Assembly: GCF_947507565.1 (NCBI RefSeq)
Contig: NC_089180.1
Coordinates: 2,728,001-2,792,000, forward strand
From: Oscarella lobularis
Taxonomy: Eukaryota; Porifera; Homoscleromorpha; Homosclerophorida; Oscarellidae
Reading direction: 5' to 3'
DNA: 64,000 bases
Shown in pieces: positions 11,096 through 21,525 of this stretch. Each line of letters opens with the position of its first letter. The stretch's first letter is position 1. Made by a program: the position numbers and the translations under genes. The notes below the pieces were generated by a model that searched no databases, was not told where the DNA came from, and saw only the letters and a list, made by a program, of their open reading frames with translations.

Positions 11096-12022
11096 GTGTA
11101 CAATATGCGCCGAAAAGAAGTTCAGACGTCACTGTTTGGTGGCATTGTGTCACCGTCTACCCCTAGAGCTTCTAGCGAGAGCAGTGCCAGAGAATCTTCG
11201 TCGTCTAGCAGTGGCAGTCGATGGAGAAGTCGCGGAGAAGTGGAATCGTGGCGATGCTTCGGATTAGGAAAGTGGAGAGATAAGTTCCCTTAGATTGATG
11301 TCAGAGAAGACGGAATATTTTGCTCGCGCTGCGCCGAGTTCAAGCCTGCGTCAAAGACAAGAGCATGCGGCGGCTCCTCCACGTTTATATCGTCAGCTTA
11401 CGTTGGCAATCGACCCGACGTGTTGCAGCGACACGAGAAAAGTGTTTTTCATTCAGAAGCCAACAAGAAATTTCAACAATCTGTGGCGGAGCAAAAGGCG
11501 TCGCATTGATGATTACGTCGACCAGCGGCAGCAGTTAACCATAGATGGCGAGGGAATGTGCGACGCTTTCAAATGCCTGTATTGGCTGGCGAAAAATGAA
11601 ATTGCGCGCACGACAGTCTCTTCGCCAGCTCTGCATGGAACGAATCTCTTCAGCGTCTCACCAAGGCAAGAAACAAAACCTATGCTTCAGAACAGAGTAT
11701 GCAAGAAATGCTTGCTGCAACAAGCCGAAGTCTGGAAATGAGTGTTGTAAAAGCGGTAGCCGAATCGCCTTACTATTCAATTGTAATTGACGAATCAACG
11801 GACCTGTCAACGGTGAAGCAGCTTGCAATTGTTGCTCACTATCTCAACGTTGACACAGCTTCCCTTGAAGAGCGCTGCCTCAAGCTGCTAGACATGTCGC
11901 AATACGTCCGCGCCGATGCCAAAGGAATACTGAGTGCTGTAACAGAATATCTCTCCAACCCGGGCCCTGATCTTCCGTCTATGTTTTCATTTATTTCTAG
12001 CGTTTCTCAGTTCGACAGCTGA
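11096..12022 (+). pseudogene. hAT-family (ZNF862-like) transposase, 5' part, frameshifted
   Basis: Reading in consecutive frames gives a serine-rich leader, then KWRDKFP followed by an in-frame TAG where hAT proteins of this group usually have tryptophan, then a TTF/BED-like zinc finger (FCSRCAEF with a later H-x5-H). A helical piece (DGEGMCDAFKCLYWLAKNE) follows, and from about 11632 the conserved block YYSIVIDESTD. The frame changes at least twice (near 11505 and 11600). hAT transposases cut and paste with an RNase H-like catalytic core; the first catalytic aspartate would lie in the IDESTD block. The gene ends at 12022, well short of full length. The scrap at 26289-26510 is a later part of the same protein type. 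Confidence 0.7.
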
Positions 12023-12635
12023 AGATCGCGTACCGATAATTTTCGAACCCGTTTTTCTCAAAACGCGTACCCTCGAAAAAAACGCGTGAAGCCTATATGA
12101 AAGCTAATGCATAGAAGTGTTCATTTCGTGGGAGTTCGAGCTTAGCCCGCTCGAACTCACATTAGCCGACGCCCCTTTCTTTCAAAGGGGCGTCGTCGAA
12201 CGCGAGTTGTAACATGGATCGGCTGCTATTGGCCAATACTCGATTGTTCTTAGAGCATGCGCGTTTGGAAGTCCGTCCTGCCCCTGTGGTGTGAGACTCT
12301 ATAGTCTAAGGACAGCACGCTATGCATTACTTCACATACTACACACATATATGCACGCTATATACCTACCCTCTGTCCACGCTCAGTTCATACTTCGAAA
12401 AACGCGTATATCTTTGGCCGCGAAACTTCCATGTAGTACGTCTTTTCGTCGTTCGAAAGCGCTAAGTTTCCGGTATCAAAATTAAACGCCCGTATACAGA
12501 AAAAGACATACGTAGCGTGCCATATGAAGCACCAGCGCATCAAAGGGTTTTGCGGTTTGGCACGCCCTTTATGGGCGTGCCCAATTATCTCATTATCAAC
12601 TGTACGTCCTTAAATGTTTAATTTCTATCTTTAGT
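12023..12635. repeat. Non-coding stretch with three perfect hairpins
   Basis: Hairpin 1: 12132-12141 with 12149-12158 (10-bp stem GAGTTCGAGC, 7-nt loop). Hairpin 2: 12168-12178 with 12184-12194 (11-bp stem GACGCCCCTTT, 5-nt loop). Hairpin 3: 12559-12567 with 12573-12581 (9-bp stem GGCACGCCC, 5-nt loop). None is followed by a CTRR end as a Helitron terminus would be. No coding signal. Confidence 0.5.
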
Positions 12636-13166
12636 TTACTCTTCATTATCAGCAGACATTAAGAATCGGTCTTCATGATCAAGTTCTTCGTCATCACTAA
12701 TTTCGTCCTCTTCATCATTATCATCGACATTAAGTTCTATCAAGAATTCATCTATTGCGTCTTCAAGTAGGCCATCTTTTCCCAAAATTTTTCTTTTTCT
12801 TTGATAGCGTGTGTGCAAAAATGTCTCCACATCTCTTGCGAGACCGAATGAAAAGCTGCAGGTACAAGTGATTCCAAGTCTGCAAGCTAACGTTGTGTTA
12901 TTTACTCTTAGATATCCTTTTACCTTTGACCATACGAGTTCTATCGGGTTGAGCTCGCAGTGTGCGACTGGTGTTCTCAATACAACGCGTCTATTGGTCT
13001 CTGCAATTGCATCTGTAGCATAGGCTTTTCTGGGGTTGGACTCTTTGATTTTCTTCATTAATAAATGGCTTTTCACGTCGGATCTTTCCCAGGCAATGCC
13101 ATGCTCAGTTAACCACTTCCGCATAACGTTTTTCTTCGACGACTTTGTGGGAACGGGATCAATCAC
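12636..13166 (-). pseudogene. IS630/Tc1-mariner-type DDE transposase, C-terminal part
   Basis: A 176-codon open frame covers the end of a DDE transposase: PTKSSKKNVMRKWL after a degraded metal-binding segment, then HCELNPIELVWSKVKGYL, where the glutamate of NPIE is the usual third catalytic acidic residue. It finishes with a long acidic tail (DDNDEEDEISDDEELDHED) that family members of this size often carry. Upstream on the same strand (13170-13330) the sequence keeps weak coding character but is out of frame, and the second catalytic aspartate block is not readable. The N-terminal helix-turn-helix part is missing. A fragment, not an active gene. Confidence 0.65.
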
Positions 13167-13169
13167 ACG

Positions 13170-14339
13170 ATTATGACATAGATAGAGGAGAAGGAGGGAT
13201 AGGAAACTCCCCTATCACCGAACCGTTTTCGTGTCTCCATGAATGATGCTGTCATAGTGACGATTGTCCGGTACATATTTGCCTTTTCCGCGGGTTTCTG
13301 AATCGTTTCGAACAGCGATCTTTACGAGAAATTTACAAAATTTCTTGCTTCGCTAAAGGTACTTTTAGTAGCCCTAAGGACTTCAAGCACGCCCTGTACG
13401 TGTAAGTTATTATGGTCGGCGTGACAGCTTGCACAATATTGCTATTAGCTTCGCCAGCCTTCCTTTTCCAAAGCATGTTTTGCGTCAAGCACACGTCGAA
13501 GGAGTAGGAGAAGTGACAGAGACAGCTCTTATTCTTGCCTGCGCCTCCTAACTTTCGCTATAGCCGAGATTCTAGCGATGGCGACGCGCGCTACTATCCC
13601 TTTTGTCTGAGAGTACACACTGCACTCGAAGGGTTTTTTACTTTGGAAGGTTTACCACCCTGCGGGAGACAGGTAAAGCTAGTGCCAGAGGATAGCTACT
13701 TGCCAGAACTCCATTCCATTGCAGAGATAAAGCCGCCACCAAATTGCTTTACATTGATTGCAGACGCGTCATACGAAGTTTTTCAAAAGACGAAATAACA
13801 TCTGCTATCTTTTTGATGATTAATCAAAACTTTTTGCGCTGTCTAAGCACAGCTGAGGATTAATGATTGCAGCTGTTGGACCGATCTCGCAACGGATGCC
13901 TCTAAAATGCGCTTCAGCAACGTCTTCGCGTCTTCGCGAAGAATTTCAAGCGCGAAACATCTCGATCAACAACCGTAGCGTACAATGATAATTAGTCAAT
14001 AAAACTTGTGACGTCATAGAAAAACTATTCTTGTGTAATTGTTCAGTCACAATGTTTTGTTTTTCAAAACATCTGTTTCTCTCATGAGATAACGTTTTTG
14101 ATTCATCTTTTCGTTTTGAAAACCAAATTATTTTATCGGTTTCAGTTTATTACGCTAATTATTTGGGGGTTTTTTGCTACTTTTGTTATGACGTAATTAA
14201 AACACGGGATCTTTTAACGCCGCGTTCTCCTGCTAAAATTCATCATTTCTATCTGAACATTATTCAGCTGAAAGGATATTAAAGGTGCTTTCGTTTTGTT
14301 GTCACCATTCAAAATAATCTTTGTCTTTCTTTGAACAGA
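13170..14339. other. Mostly non-coding; one unassigned 87-codon frame at 13535-13798 (+)
   Basis: The frame at 13535-13798 (APPNFRYSRDSSDGDARYYP at its start) has a plausible composition but no motif, and its first residues may be intronic. The rest, especially 13980-14330, is AT-rich and shows no repeat. Confidence 0.3.
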
Positions 14340-15045
14340 ATGCCCCGAAATCGACAACTGACAAGCCGAGAAATTGGCCTTATTGAAGGCCTTCGCAAAT
14401 GCGGAAAAAATCCATCTGAAATCGCGGCCGAAATTAATCGTTCTCGCGGAGCCGTGAGAAACTGGATTAAAAAATTAGATGAGGGCGTTTTCGAGGCAAG
14501 TCAGCGGTCCGGGAGGCCGCGAAAGACAACGAGTCGAGAGAACCGATTTCTTCGAGTTGCTGCGTTGCGCGATCGAAGGCAGTCGGCGAGGCAGCTCGGC
14601 TCTCAGTTGTCTGCTACAACGGGCAAAGCTGTTTCCAAATGGACAGTCTCTCGTCGGCTCTCGGAGAAAGGAATTCGAGCTCGTCGACCGCGAAAAAAAC
14701 CGCAGCTGACGGCGAGGCATCGGGGCCTCCGACGCGGCTGGGCAGCGTCTCACAGAGGTTGGACTCTTGACCAGTGGAAGAGAGTGCTGTTCAGCGACGA
14801 ATCGAAAATTTCATTGGGAGCGATGGCAAAACCTTCGTCTGGCGTCGCGCAGGAGAAGAGAATGCCAGTTGCTGCACTGTTCCCACCGTGCAGTATTCAA
14901 TTAGCGTGATGGTGTGGGGCTGCATGGCGTCTTCCGGAGTTGGATCTTTGCATCGTATTGATGGAAGGTTGAACGCGGACGGCTACAAAAACATCCTCCA
15001 GACAAAAATGCTCCCAGACGCTGCACGTTTAATAGGAAAACTGGT
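14340..15045 (+). pseudogene. Tc1-like transposase, frameshifted and truncated
   Basis: From the ATG at 14340 (a splice-acceptor-like TTTGAACAG lies just before it) a 189-codon frame gives the two helix-turn-helix units of Tc1 transposases (RQLTSREIGLIEGLRKCGKN; SRGAVRNWIKKL) and a GRPRKTT AT-hook-like linker. The catalytic domain then begins, with the first aspartate in LFSDESK near 14800. Shortly after, a shift moves reading to the next frame, where FVWRR and VMVWGCMASSGVGSLHRIDG continue the domain to about 15040. The second aspartate and the third acidic residue are missing: the sequence changes at about 15045-15060 into an opposite-strand MULE fragment, so the 3' half has been replaced or lost. 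Confidence 0.8.
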
Positions 15046-15061
15046 TGAAAGCCTACTTGAA

Positions 15062-15360
15062 AAGTAACGCATTTGCCTGTGTACCTTTTTATACTCTCTC
15101 AGTTGCTGAACGACGCGGTCGAATTCAAACGGTGTCAAATGTTGCGCGTAGCCTTTTTCAACAGGACTTTTGGTTACAACTCGTCGTTTGGCGATGGCCA
15201 TTAGTGCAGTGTGATCGCGCTCATTGCGAATGGTGGAGAGAAAAGACAGCTGTTGATCGAAAAAACTGCCCATGTTGGAGTGCGTTGATACAACACTTTT
15301 AATCTTCTGATTGATGCTTTCAAGTCTATTGTTAGTATTCTCTCCAAGAAAAGAGGACTG
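15062..15360 (-). pseudogene. MULE-type (ZSWIM1/3-like) transposase fragment
   Basis: The minus-strand frame contains NTNNRLESINQKIKSVVS and a following helical segment ending LTPFEFDRVVQQLREYKKV. This is the post-catalytic region seen in ZSWIM1/ZSWIM3-like proteins, which descend from Mutator-like (MULE) transposases. No catalytic or SWIM zinc residues are covered. One end abuts the truncated Tc1 gene at 15.05 kb; the other leads into unrelated sequence after 15360. Confidence 0.55.
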
Positions 15361-15459
15361 TTCCGACATACGGAATGTCAAGCCACAGATCTGATAAAAA
15401 ATAATACAGATACAGCGACTATGAGTCGCTGTCGCACGGTTCACCCATAAATCGACTCA

Positions 15460-15890
15460 CATCAGAAGGGATTCGCAATACAGCGAAAAACAAAAACAGG
15501 CAATGACAACTCTATCGATGAAAAGTTCAACAAAACCTTTGCGCGCAGCAGCGGCGCAAACTCACCGTCGATTCGCAAAAGGAAACGAAGAGGAATTCGA
15601 AATCGCCGCAAACGCATCACAGCGGGCAGCGAAACAACAATAGACGGCTGCAAAAACTGTCAATCAAATCGGTGAGATCGGTGCGCGAGGCAACTACATC
15701 GGCTCACCGTGCCAAGCCAATAAGAGTAGCAACAGAAAACGAAGAGGAATTCGAAATCACGGCAAACGAAACAGAGCGAACAGCGCGAACGGAGGACGCG
15801 GACACGTCGGTGAAATCGGTGCGCGAGGCAACTAAATCGGTTTACTGTGCCAAGCCAATCAGATACCGAGAAACAATCACGTATATCACG
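15460..15890 (-). repeat. Reversed copy of the Helitron 5' non-coding region
   Basis: Reverse-complement match, at moderate divergence, to 42040-42440 inside the full-length Helitron. Shared blocks include GCGCGAGGCAACTA-ATCGG, CGTGCCAAGCCAAT and the CGAAGAGGAATTCGAAAT-type segment, the last present twice here (near 15590 and 15742), as the Helitron also carries a tandem of it. It lies about 650 bp before, and opposite in orientation to, the decayed Helitron helicase at 16.55-17.42 kb. Confidence 0.7.
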
Positions 15891-15894
15891 TGAT

Positions 15895-16248
15895 TATGAT
15901 ATCATAAACTCCCAACGTTGTATTGTAGACTTAAAGTCGCTAGTAGACGACGTTACAATAAAAGGACGTCCTCCAAACAGACATATTCTTTCCGGAAGAA
16001 CAAATTCTTCGATACAGTACAAATAATAGTTTTGTACACAGTGTTTCGCTACAGAAAAGCTCGTGCCTTCAAAATCACAATTGATATACCACTAAACTTT
16101 CAAGCAGTGGACTTTACGTCTGTTTGCCTAATGACTATTACTGTAATGCAAGAAAATATATAAAAGTTAGAGGTGAGTGTAGTCAGGTGTCGGAGAAATG
16201 ATGTTTCTAATGGAAGCGTTTCACAAATAAAACAAGATTACAGTACTT
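15895..16248. other. No recognisable gene
   Basis: AT-rich, with no motif on either strand. Contains the small palindrome ATCACGTATATCACGTGAT near 15880-15897. Confidence 0.3.
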
Positions 16249-16545
16249 GTGAGTCCGAATGACATGAAAGCGTACTCCGGAAGTTGCGTTGTCTTCAGCA
16301 CGGGAGAGGACCTGTGCCCTGTCGCCGCGCTACTGGGCTACCTCGTGGAGCGAACGCTGCGCCCTGGACCATTCTTCGTGTTCGCCAACGGGCGCCCGTT
16401 GCAAAATAACGCCCTGGTGCAACACATGCAGCAGGCCCTTTCCAGCGCCGGAATTGATGCTGGCAAGTATACAGGGCATAGCTTTCGGATCGGCGCGGCC
16501 ACCACAGCGGCGGCTGCATCGATGTTCCTCGATACTACAGATGGG
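16249..16545 (+). pseudogene. Tyrosine-recombinase (DIRS/Ngaro/Crypton-type) C-terminal fragment
   Basis: A 99-codon frame holds the catalytic core of a eukaryotic tyrosine recombinase: DLCPVAALLGYL, then FVFANGRPL, then the H-x2-R signature in GHSFRIGAATTAAA. The catalytic tyrosine, expected a few tens of residues further, is lost: at about 16540 the sequence switches to Helitron helicase. Such recombinases integrate DIRS-like retroelements and Cryptons by strand exchange. A DIRS-type reverse transcriptase scrap is at 40.9-41.1 kb on the other strand; the two need not derive from one element. Confidence 0.75.
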
Positions 16546-17420
16546 TGAACAAAAAGTGGCAAAGGCGAAAGCAAGGTGCCATTCTGCCGCAAAATCCCGA
16601 CAATAGACAGTCAACAACTCTTGGCCGCATATACACGGTTCATTCCAGGAACACCGAATGCTATCTTTTGCGACTTGTCTTGCTCCACGTTCGAAGACCG
16701 ACGTCGTTTGCTGACTTACAAACAGTGTTTTTAATACGTACGCGGAAGCGTGCCGCGAACGCGGACTTTCGGCCGATGATCAGCATTGGCATCTTGCACT
16801 CACAGCAACGGTCACCGATCGTCCGTACAAAATTCGCGACATGTTTGCCATCATGCTTCACATGTGCGAAATTTCCGATCCTCTTCGTCTTTGGGAGCAA
16901 CACAAAGAAGCAATGGCCCAAGATTTTCTTCCGAACGCTTCGCAGACGCGCAAACAACGACACACTACCGCTCACCGATGCGATTTTCAATCAAGCCTTA
17001 CTTGCAATTGAGGAAAAATTGCTATCTTTTCCCGGACGAAAACCCTGAGTGACTACCAGTTACCCAGCCCCGATCGCTCTACCGAACAAGACGACCTCTT
17101 CCCCGAGAAATCGCTACCGAATACTCCTATAACACTCCCCAGTTACAAGAGCGATCAAACGAAGGTTCTCTAACGTCAGACCAAAGACAAATTTACCAAG
17201 AATTACTTGCCTACGTCGCACGAGGTTCTGACAATACAATCATTTTCCTCCATGCGCCAGGAGGAACAGGGAAAACATATCTGCTTAATCTTTTCTTGAC
17301 AAAATACCATCGCAAGGCGACATAGCTCTTGCAGTGGCTTCCTCCGGAATTGCAGCAACACTTCTCAGTGGCGGCAAAACAGCTCACTCAGCTGCCGAGC
17401 ATTTGGCACAAAAAAGTTCG
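16546..17420 (+). pseudogene. Decayed Helitron helicase
   Basis: The translation matches the intact Helitron protein (44644-49191) from about residue 843 to about residue 1135 with several frame changes. Recognisable pieces: KKWQRRKQGAIL, RIYTVHSRNTECYLLRL, DMFAIMLHMCE (in another frame, near 16840), IFNQALLAIEEKLLSFPGRKP, and near 17245-17300 the Walker A region APGGTGKTYLLNLF. Similarity ends near 17400, just after the motif corresponding to GGKTAHS. It is the same orientation as the intact copy but a different, older element. Its 5' junction with a tyrosine-recombinase fragment makes a chimeric boundary at about 16540. Confidence 0.8.
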
Positions 17421-17424
17421 CTTA

Positions 17425-20400
17425 TTTCAGAGCCTTAGAGGGAGACTTATTTGATAAGATCATCGTTTAGCAGCGCACGCTATACGCTATATAGGCACGC
17501 AAGCAGGGGGAGTTTTTCACGAGCGCGCGCTAACAGATTCAGGTTTTTTCGAAGAGCGTTTTTTCTTTGGATCTATTAACTTTGGCGTTTCTCTTGATTA
17601 GATTGTGGTCAGTGTCCTAATGCCTATCACTTCGCTGTTTTTTGAGCTTCGAGCACCTTTCGTTTCGATTTTCGAGTCGCGGCACTTCTCGGCCGTGTTC
17701 CTTGTGATTGCTTGCTTTCCGCGAGCGCTTTATGTTTTCTTACTCTTCGGTTTAAATTTTTTACAAAACTCATATCTTATTCTCCAATGCCGTTTTTCTT
17801 TAGGCAATCTCTTTTGTATCTGCTTCAGCTTGATAGAGTTGACTTTGATGTAGATGTTTATTCAGATGATAGGAAACTAAATCTACAATACACGAAGAAC
17901 GAAAGTAGCCAGGCGCTCTGTTGGCGAAAGTTTCGTCACTTCACGGTGAAACTGCATGGGCAACCCATATTAGCGTCGGCTGTGCGCCCTCCAGTACAGC
18001 AGCCGCCACGACGGCAGTCGTTCCTTCACCACTTCATTGAGGGCAAATTTCTGACATCAGTATAGCTCTAAAATCTAAAGATGAGCTGAAACAAATGGTG
18101 AAGGAAGCCGTTGAGAAAGTGGAGTCAAAGGAATCGCCGGAAATGGAAGAGGAGTCAAATGAAATCTTATCAGCAGTGGGTGAAATTTTCAGTGCACTTA
18201 CCGAAGAGGGATAATCTGACAAAGGTTTGTTTCATTTTACCGACATGCAGAGATCTGTTTGTTTTGTCAGTAATTTTCTGCATGGTTTAGAGCTTGCTCT
18301 TTTTCTGGTTTACCAATTTTTTGCTGAGCTGGGAATATTCCAAAGAAATCAGGAAATATTAATTCTAATCGTCGTCATAATTCTGTCTGGTGTCGTGAAA
18401 AATTTTGTGAGAGACAACGGGAATGAAAAAAAAGAAGCACGGATTTGTCATTTGCAAAATTTGACGCTAACTGGCATTGCTGCATGGATTTCAGCAACGG
18501 TGGAGATACCGTCGAGCCGCCAAAATTATCGTTGCGGACAATTCATTGTTCCGAGCAATTGATCGCACAGAAATTTCTGTGGGTCTCGTTCGCGTGTTGT
18601 CAAAAAGGCGTTTAATTATGGGCGAGTTTGCGATTAGCAGACTCAATGGGTATTTCATTAGAGCATTTTTGAGGCTGCGTCCCGCCCTTCCTCAAAATGA
18701 CATCAAGCACCCCGTGCTTTTGATAAACAGACAGTGAGCCAAGCAACAATGCTAGTTTGAACAGGCCCTCCCCGAGTACGGAGCGATCAATCTTTTCCAA
18801 AGCTGTAGAAATCGTCGAAGACATAAATTTACCGTAAGTTTAACCCTTTCGCTTCCAAATTTTTTCGTTTCCGGTAACAGGAAATGCGCATGACACGCGC
18901 GAAATTCGAAATAGCTTAGCAGGAAAGCTAGAACTCCCTAGCAGCCTTTGTCCATTCGATTTTGAACTAAACAAAGAATATTCTGAGAACGTTTCAGTCG
19001 CCATGGCAACGCCTAAAAATAAAAAAATTAAAAATTTGGAATAAAAATTTGAAACGATTTACGGTAATATTGAGGATTGCTTTCTTCTTTATCAAATTTT
19101 TCATTACTTGATTTCAGAAGCTTATCTGTCATTTAGCAAACTTTTATTCGAGGACGCCAACCGGAAGTGAACTTAAATGAACGCAATGACTGCTCCAACG
19201 ACACAGAATCATTAGAAACCAACAACAAAAATCGCACGCAAAGTTGTTCCTATAACTTGTTTAAAGTTTGGTACTCTTTGAAGCAATTCCTGTCAGGAAG
19301 AAGGCAAAGGTGGACCTTGCTGAGGTCATTAATCAAGCTTCAAACGCAGATTAGGCATTCTTTTCTTGCTGCTACGTCAGGAACGTTTTATAATGTTGTT
19401 CTCGAAAATGCTTCGTTTTAGAACATGCGGCATTCAGGCACATAGATAGACAGGGTGAAGATCGATACCGCAAGGACGACAAAAACAGTTTTCAACACTT
19501 AGTGAAGCATGCGGTATGCACTCTCCAATCTGGCACGGAGCTTTTCATCTTCGCATCGAGAACGGACTGCCAAAGATCTGAAGAGCTTTCTTGAAGAGAT
19601 CGGCCTTCTTCTGGTACAATTGACACCGCTGTCGCGAAGAAACGTTCGCAACCGCTCTTGAGAAGAAGGCACTGCAACCGTACTCATATAGCGGAACGAG
19701 CTGTTCAGGTACAGTGCCAATCAGCATAAACTTCCAAAATCTAAATCTCGCTATATCGCTGTAAATTTCGCGTACAAGGCTTTTGAGCGCATCGCCACAT
19801 TCAGGAAAGTTTGAACTATTTTTTGGGGTGAGTCGCAGAATCATAGAACGTAGTTAGTTTCTTAGCCAATAGAAAGGAGCCCTTAATTCACGTGCAATGA
19901 CGTCACAAAGGAGTGACGCCAAAAGTCGGTACGTATCTCGAAAAAGGCAAAAACGCCCAGAAATTCTTTTTACATCTCGCATAGAACGCATTACAGTATT
20001 TACTAACAAAGTAATTGTTATTCACAAAGTTGAAATAGACCCTCGTAATACCAAGAATTGAAACATTTTTCTTTCTAAAACTGGTACTCGCGCTAGGCCT
20101 TAATTAGCAATTTTTTTGGCGTTCGAATCTCAAAAATGAAGCAGAATTTTGGAAATCCCTAATATGAAAAGTTAGATCTACCCTTTCCCTACGCATCAGC
20201 TAAAAAATCTGAACTAGAGGGTACGCTGAGATAGAAAAATCGCGAAAACGGGAAGGACTTAATTGGAGAAAAATTCTCCCAAGGGAACGATCGCATTAAT
20301 CGCAAATTACTGTTATGAAAATTTAGATTAACTAATAACATACAGAAAACGTTGCTCTGTGACGTTGTGCATAAGCTCTATTTTATAACGTACGTACAGT

Positions 20401-20605
20401 GCCAACCAGCATACCGGTAAACTTTCAAAATGACTCTCGCGCGCTAATCCTCAAAAATTTAAATTCTTTTTACTTTTGGGGTTTTGGTACCCGTAATTAA
20501 AAAAAGACATTTCACGCAAGCATGTTAGCAGAAAAGCGAACTGAATCGCTTCACCCATTCGTCAGAAAAAAACGATTTCTGAGTTTGTGAGTTGTTTTTG
20601 ATTTT
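17425..20605. other. Long stretch with no assignable gene
   Basis: A short, coding-like plus-strand segment at 18040-18214 reads KSKDELKQMVKEAVEKVESK and then an acidic run to a TAA, as if it were a terminal exon, but I cannot place it. Minus-strand frames at 18612-18824 and 19500-19844 also look protein-like (LVREIYSDIARFRFWKFML) without a family. 19860-20600 is AT-rich and apparently non-coding. Confidence 0.3.
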
Positions 20606-20608
20606 GCG

Positions 20609-20815
20609 ATGAGCATCATCAATCATCTCTACTGGACAGCGCTTTCTACTCCTTGGGGCGAGGAGCACATACTAAAATGCAAATGGCTTTCTTTGAGCAA
20701 TCACATTCACGACGTGCATGTTCGCCACGGAAAGGCCTTTCCAAAATGTGCTCACCCAGCGTTACCAACATCAAGACAGAAGCAGTGGTTTAGACCAGGT
20801 ATCCCAAGATTTTAA
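20609..20815 (+). pseudogene. C-terminal fragment of a dispersed uncharacterised protein family
   Basis: The 68-codon frame has HLYWTALSTPWG, then KWLSLSNHIHDVHVRHG, then FPKCAHPALP. The spaced Trp/His/Cys pattern is one I associate with a repetitive, probably element-borne protein family in aquatic invertebrates; its biochemistry is unknown to me. Sequence at 38.7-39.3 kb appears to come from the same kind of protein. No start or upstream exon is visible, and the fragment ends where the minus-strand Tigger transposase begins. Confidence 0.4.
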
Positions 20816-20829
20816 CTGAAACATCACGT

Positions 20830-21514
20830 GATCCGCGTGGAGCTAGTGTGGTGCGCCGCGGCAGATCTATCCAAACTGCTGTTTCGTCGCAGCCATAGAT
20901 CATATTACTGCCATACTTTCCCGAAGTAATTTTTCTTGATAATCGGCTGGAAGACGCTGACAGACTGACGTCGTCCGTCGTTGAACAATTCCGTGACGTC
21001 GAAGGAATTTGTCCAACCAGCCTTTGTAAAAATTGAAATCTTCCGCTGTATCCTCATCCGATGCGGCCATATTGGCGTAGATCTCCTTCGCTTTTAAGAT
21101 AATTCGGGAGCGGGAGAGTGGTACCTTCTTTTGTACGTATTCAACCTCGTACGACTAGTAAAGATGCTCCAAGTCCGTCATTGCGACGTGACGCCCCCCT
21201 CCACTCAAGCGACTACGTTTCGCTGCTCGCAAACTGCTTGCCAGCCCTTCACGAATGGCAGTTTCCTGTGCGCACCACTGTCGGATGCATGTGCGAGGAA
21301 CACGGAATTTCTCTGCCGATCTCTTCTTCGAGGACTTCTTCGCCTCCTCTATCGCTGAAACCTTTAGCTCGAGAGCGTAATTTCGCCGTTTTGCACGCGC
21401 ACGTGTGGTGGTCTCCGTGTCGGTCTCCTCCATAGGAACGGGGATTACGCGCACGCGCAGAACGGTGGCATTGTATTGGCGTTTTATTTTTTGGATCGTC
21501 CGCTTACATGGCAT
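20830..21514 (-). pseudogene. pogo/Tigger-type transposase, 5' half
   Basis: Start at the ATG at 21514. Residues after RRNYALELKVSAIEEAK form a first helix-turn-helix of the Psq/BrkDBD type, ending SRLSGGGRHVAM. A second, CENP-B-like DNA-binding unit follows across 20950-21130 (AKEIYANMAASDEDTAEDF, FYKGWLDKFLRRHGI). After a one-base frame change near 20930 the catalytic DDE domain begins with MIYGCDETAVWIDLP, containing the first catalytic aspartate. The protein then breaks off near 20835. Transposases of this kind cut at TA and recognise TIRs like those of the two MITEs in this window; that this particular gene ever mobilised them is only a guess. Confidence 0.75.
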
Positions 21515-21525
21515 TCTAATGGAGC

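Noticed and set aside
12132-12200. Twin hairpins as a non-autonomous Helitron 3' end
   Set aside because: Neither is followed within about 10 bases by CTRR plus T; no TC 5' end nearby.
17605-18065. Hydrophobic frames suggesting a membrane protein
   Set aside because: Composition follows a T-rich stretch; two overlapping frames, no splice support, no motif.
20100-20130. GTTCGAATCTC near 20110 as a tRNA B-box
   Set aside because: No matching A-box or cloverleaf could be folded around it; no RNA gene was found anywhere in the window.
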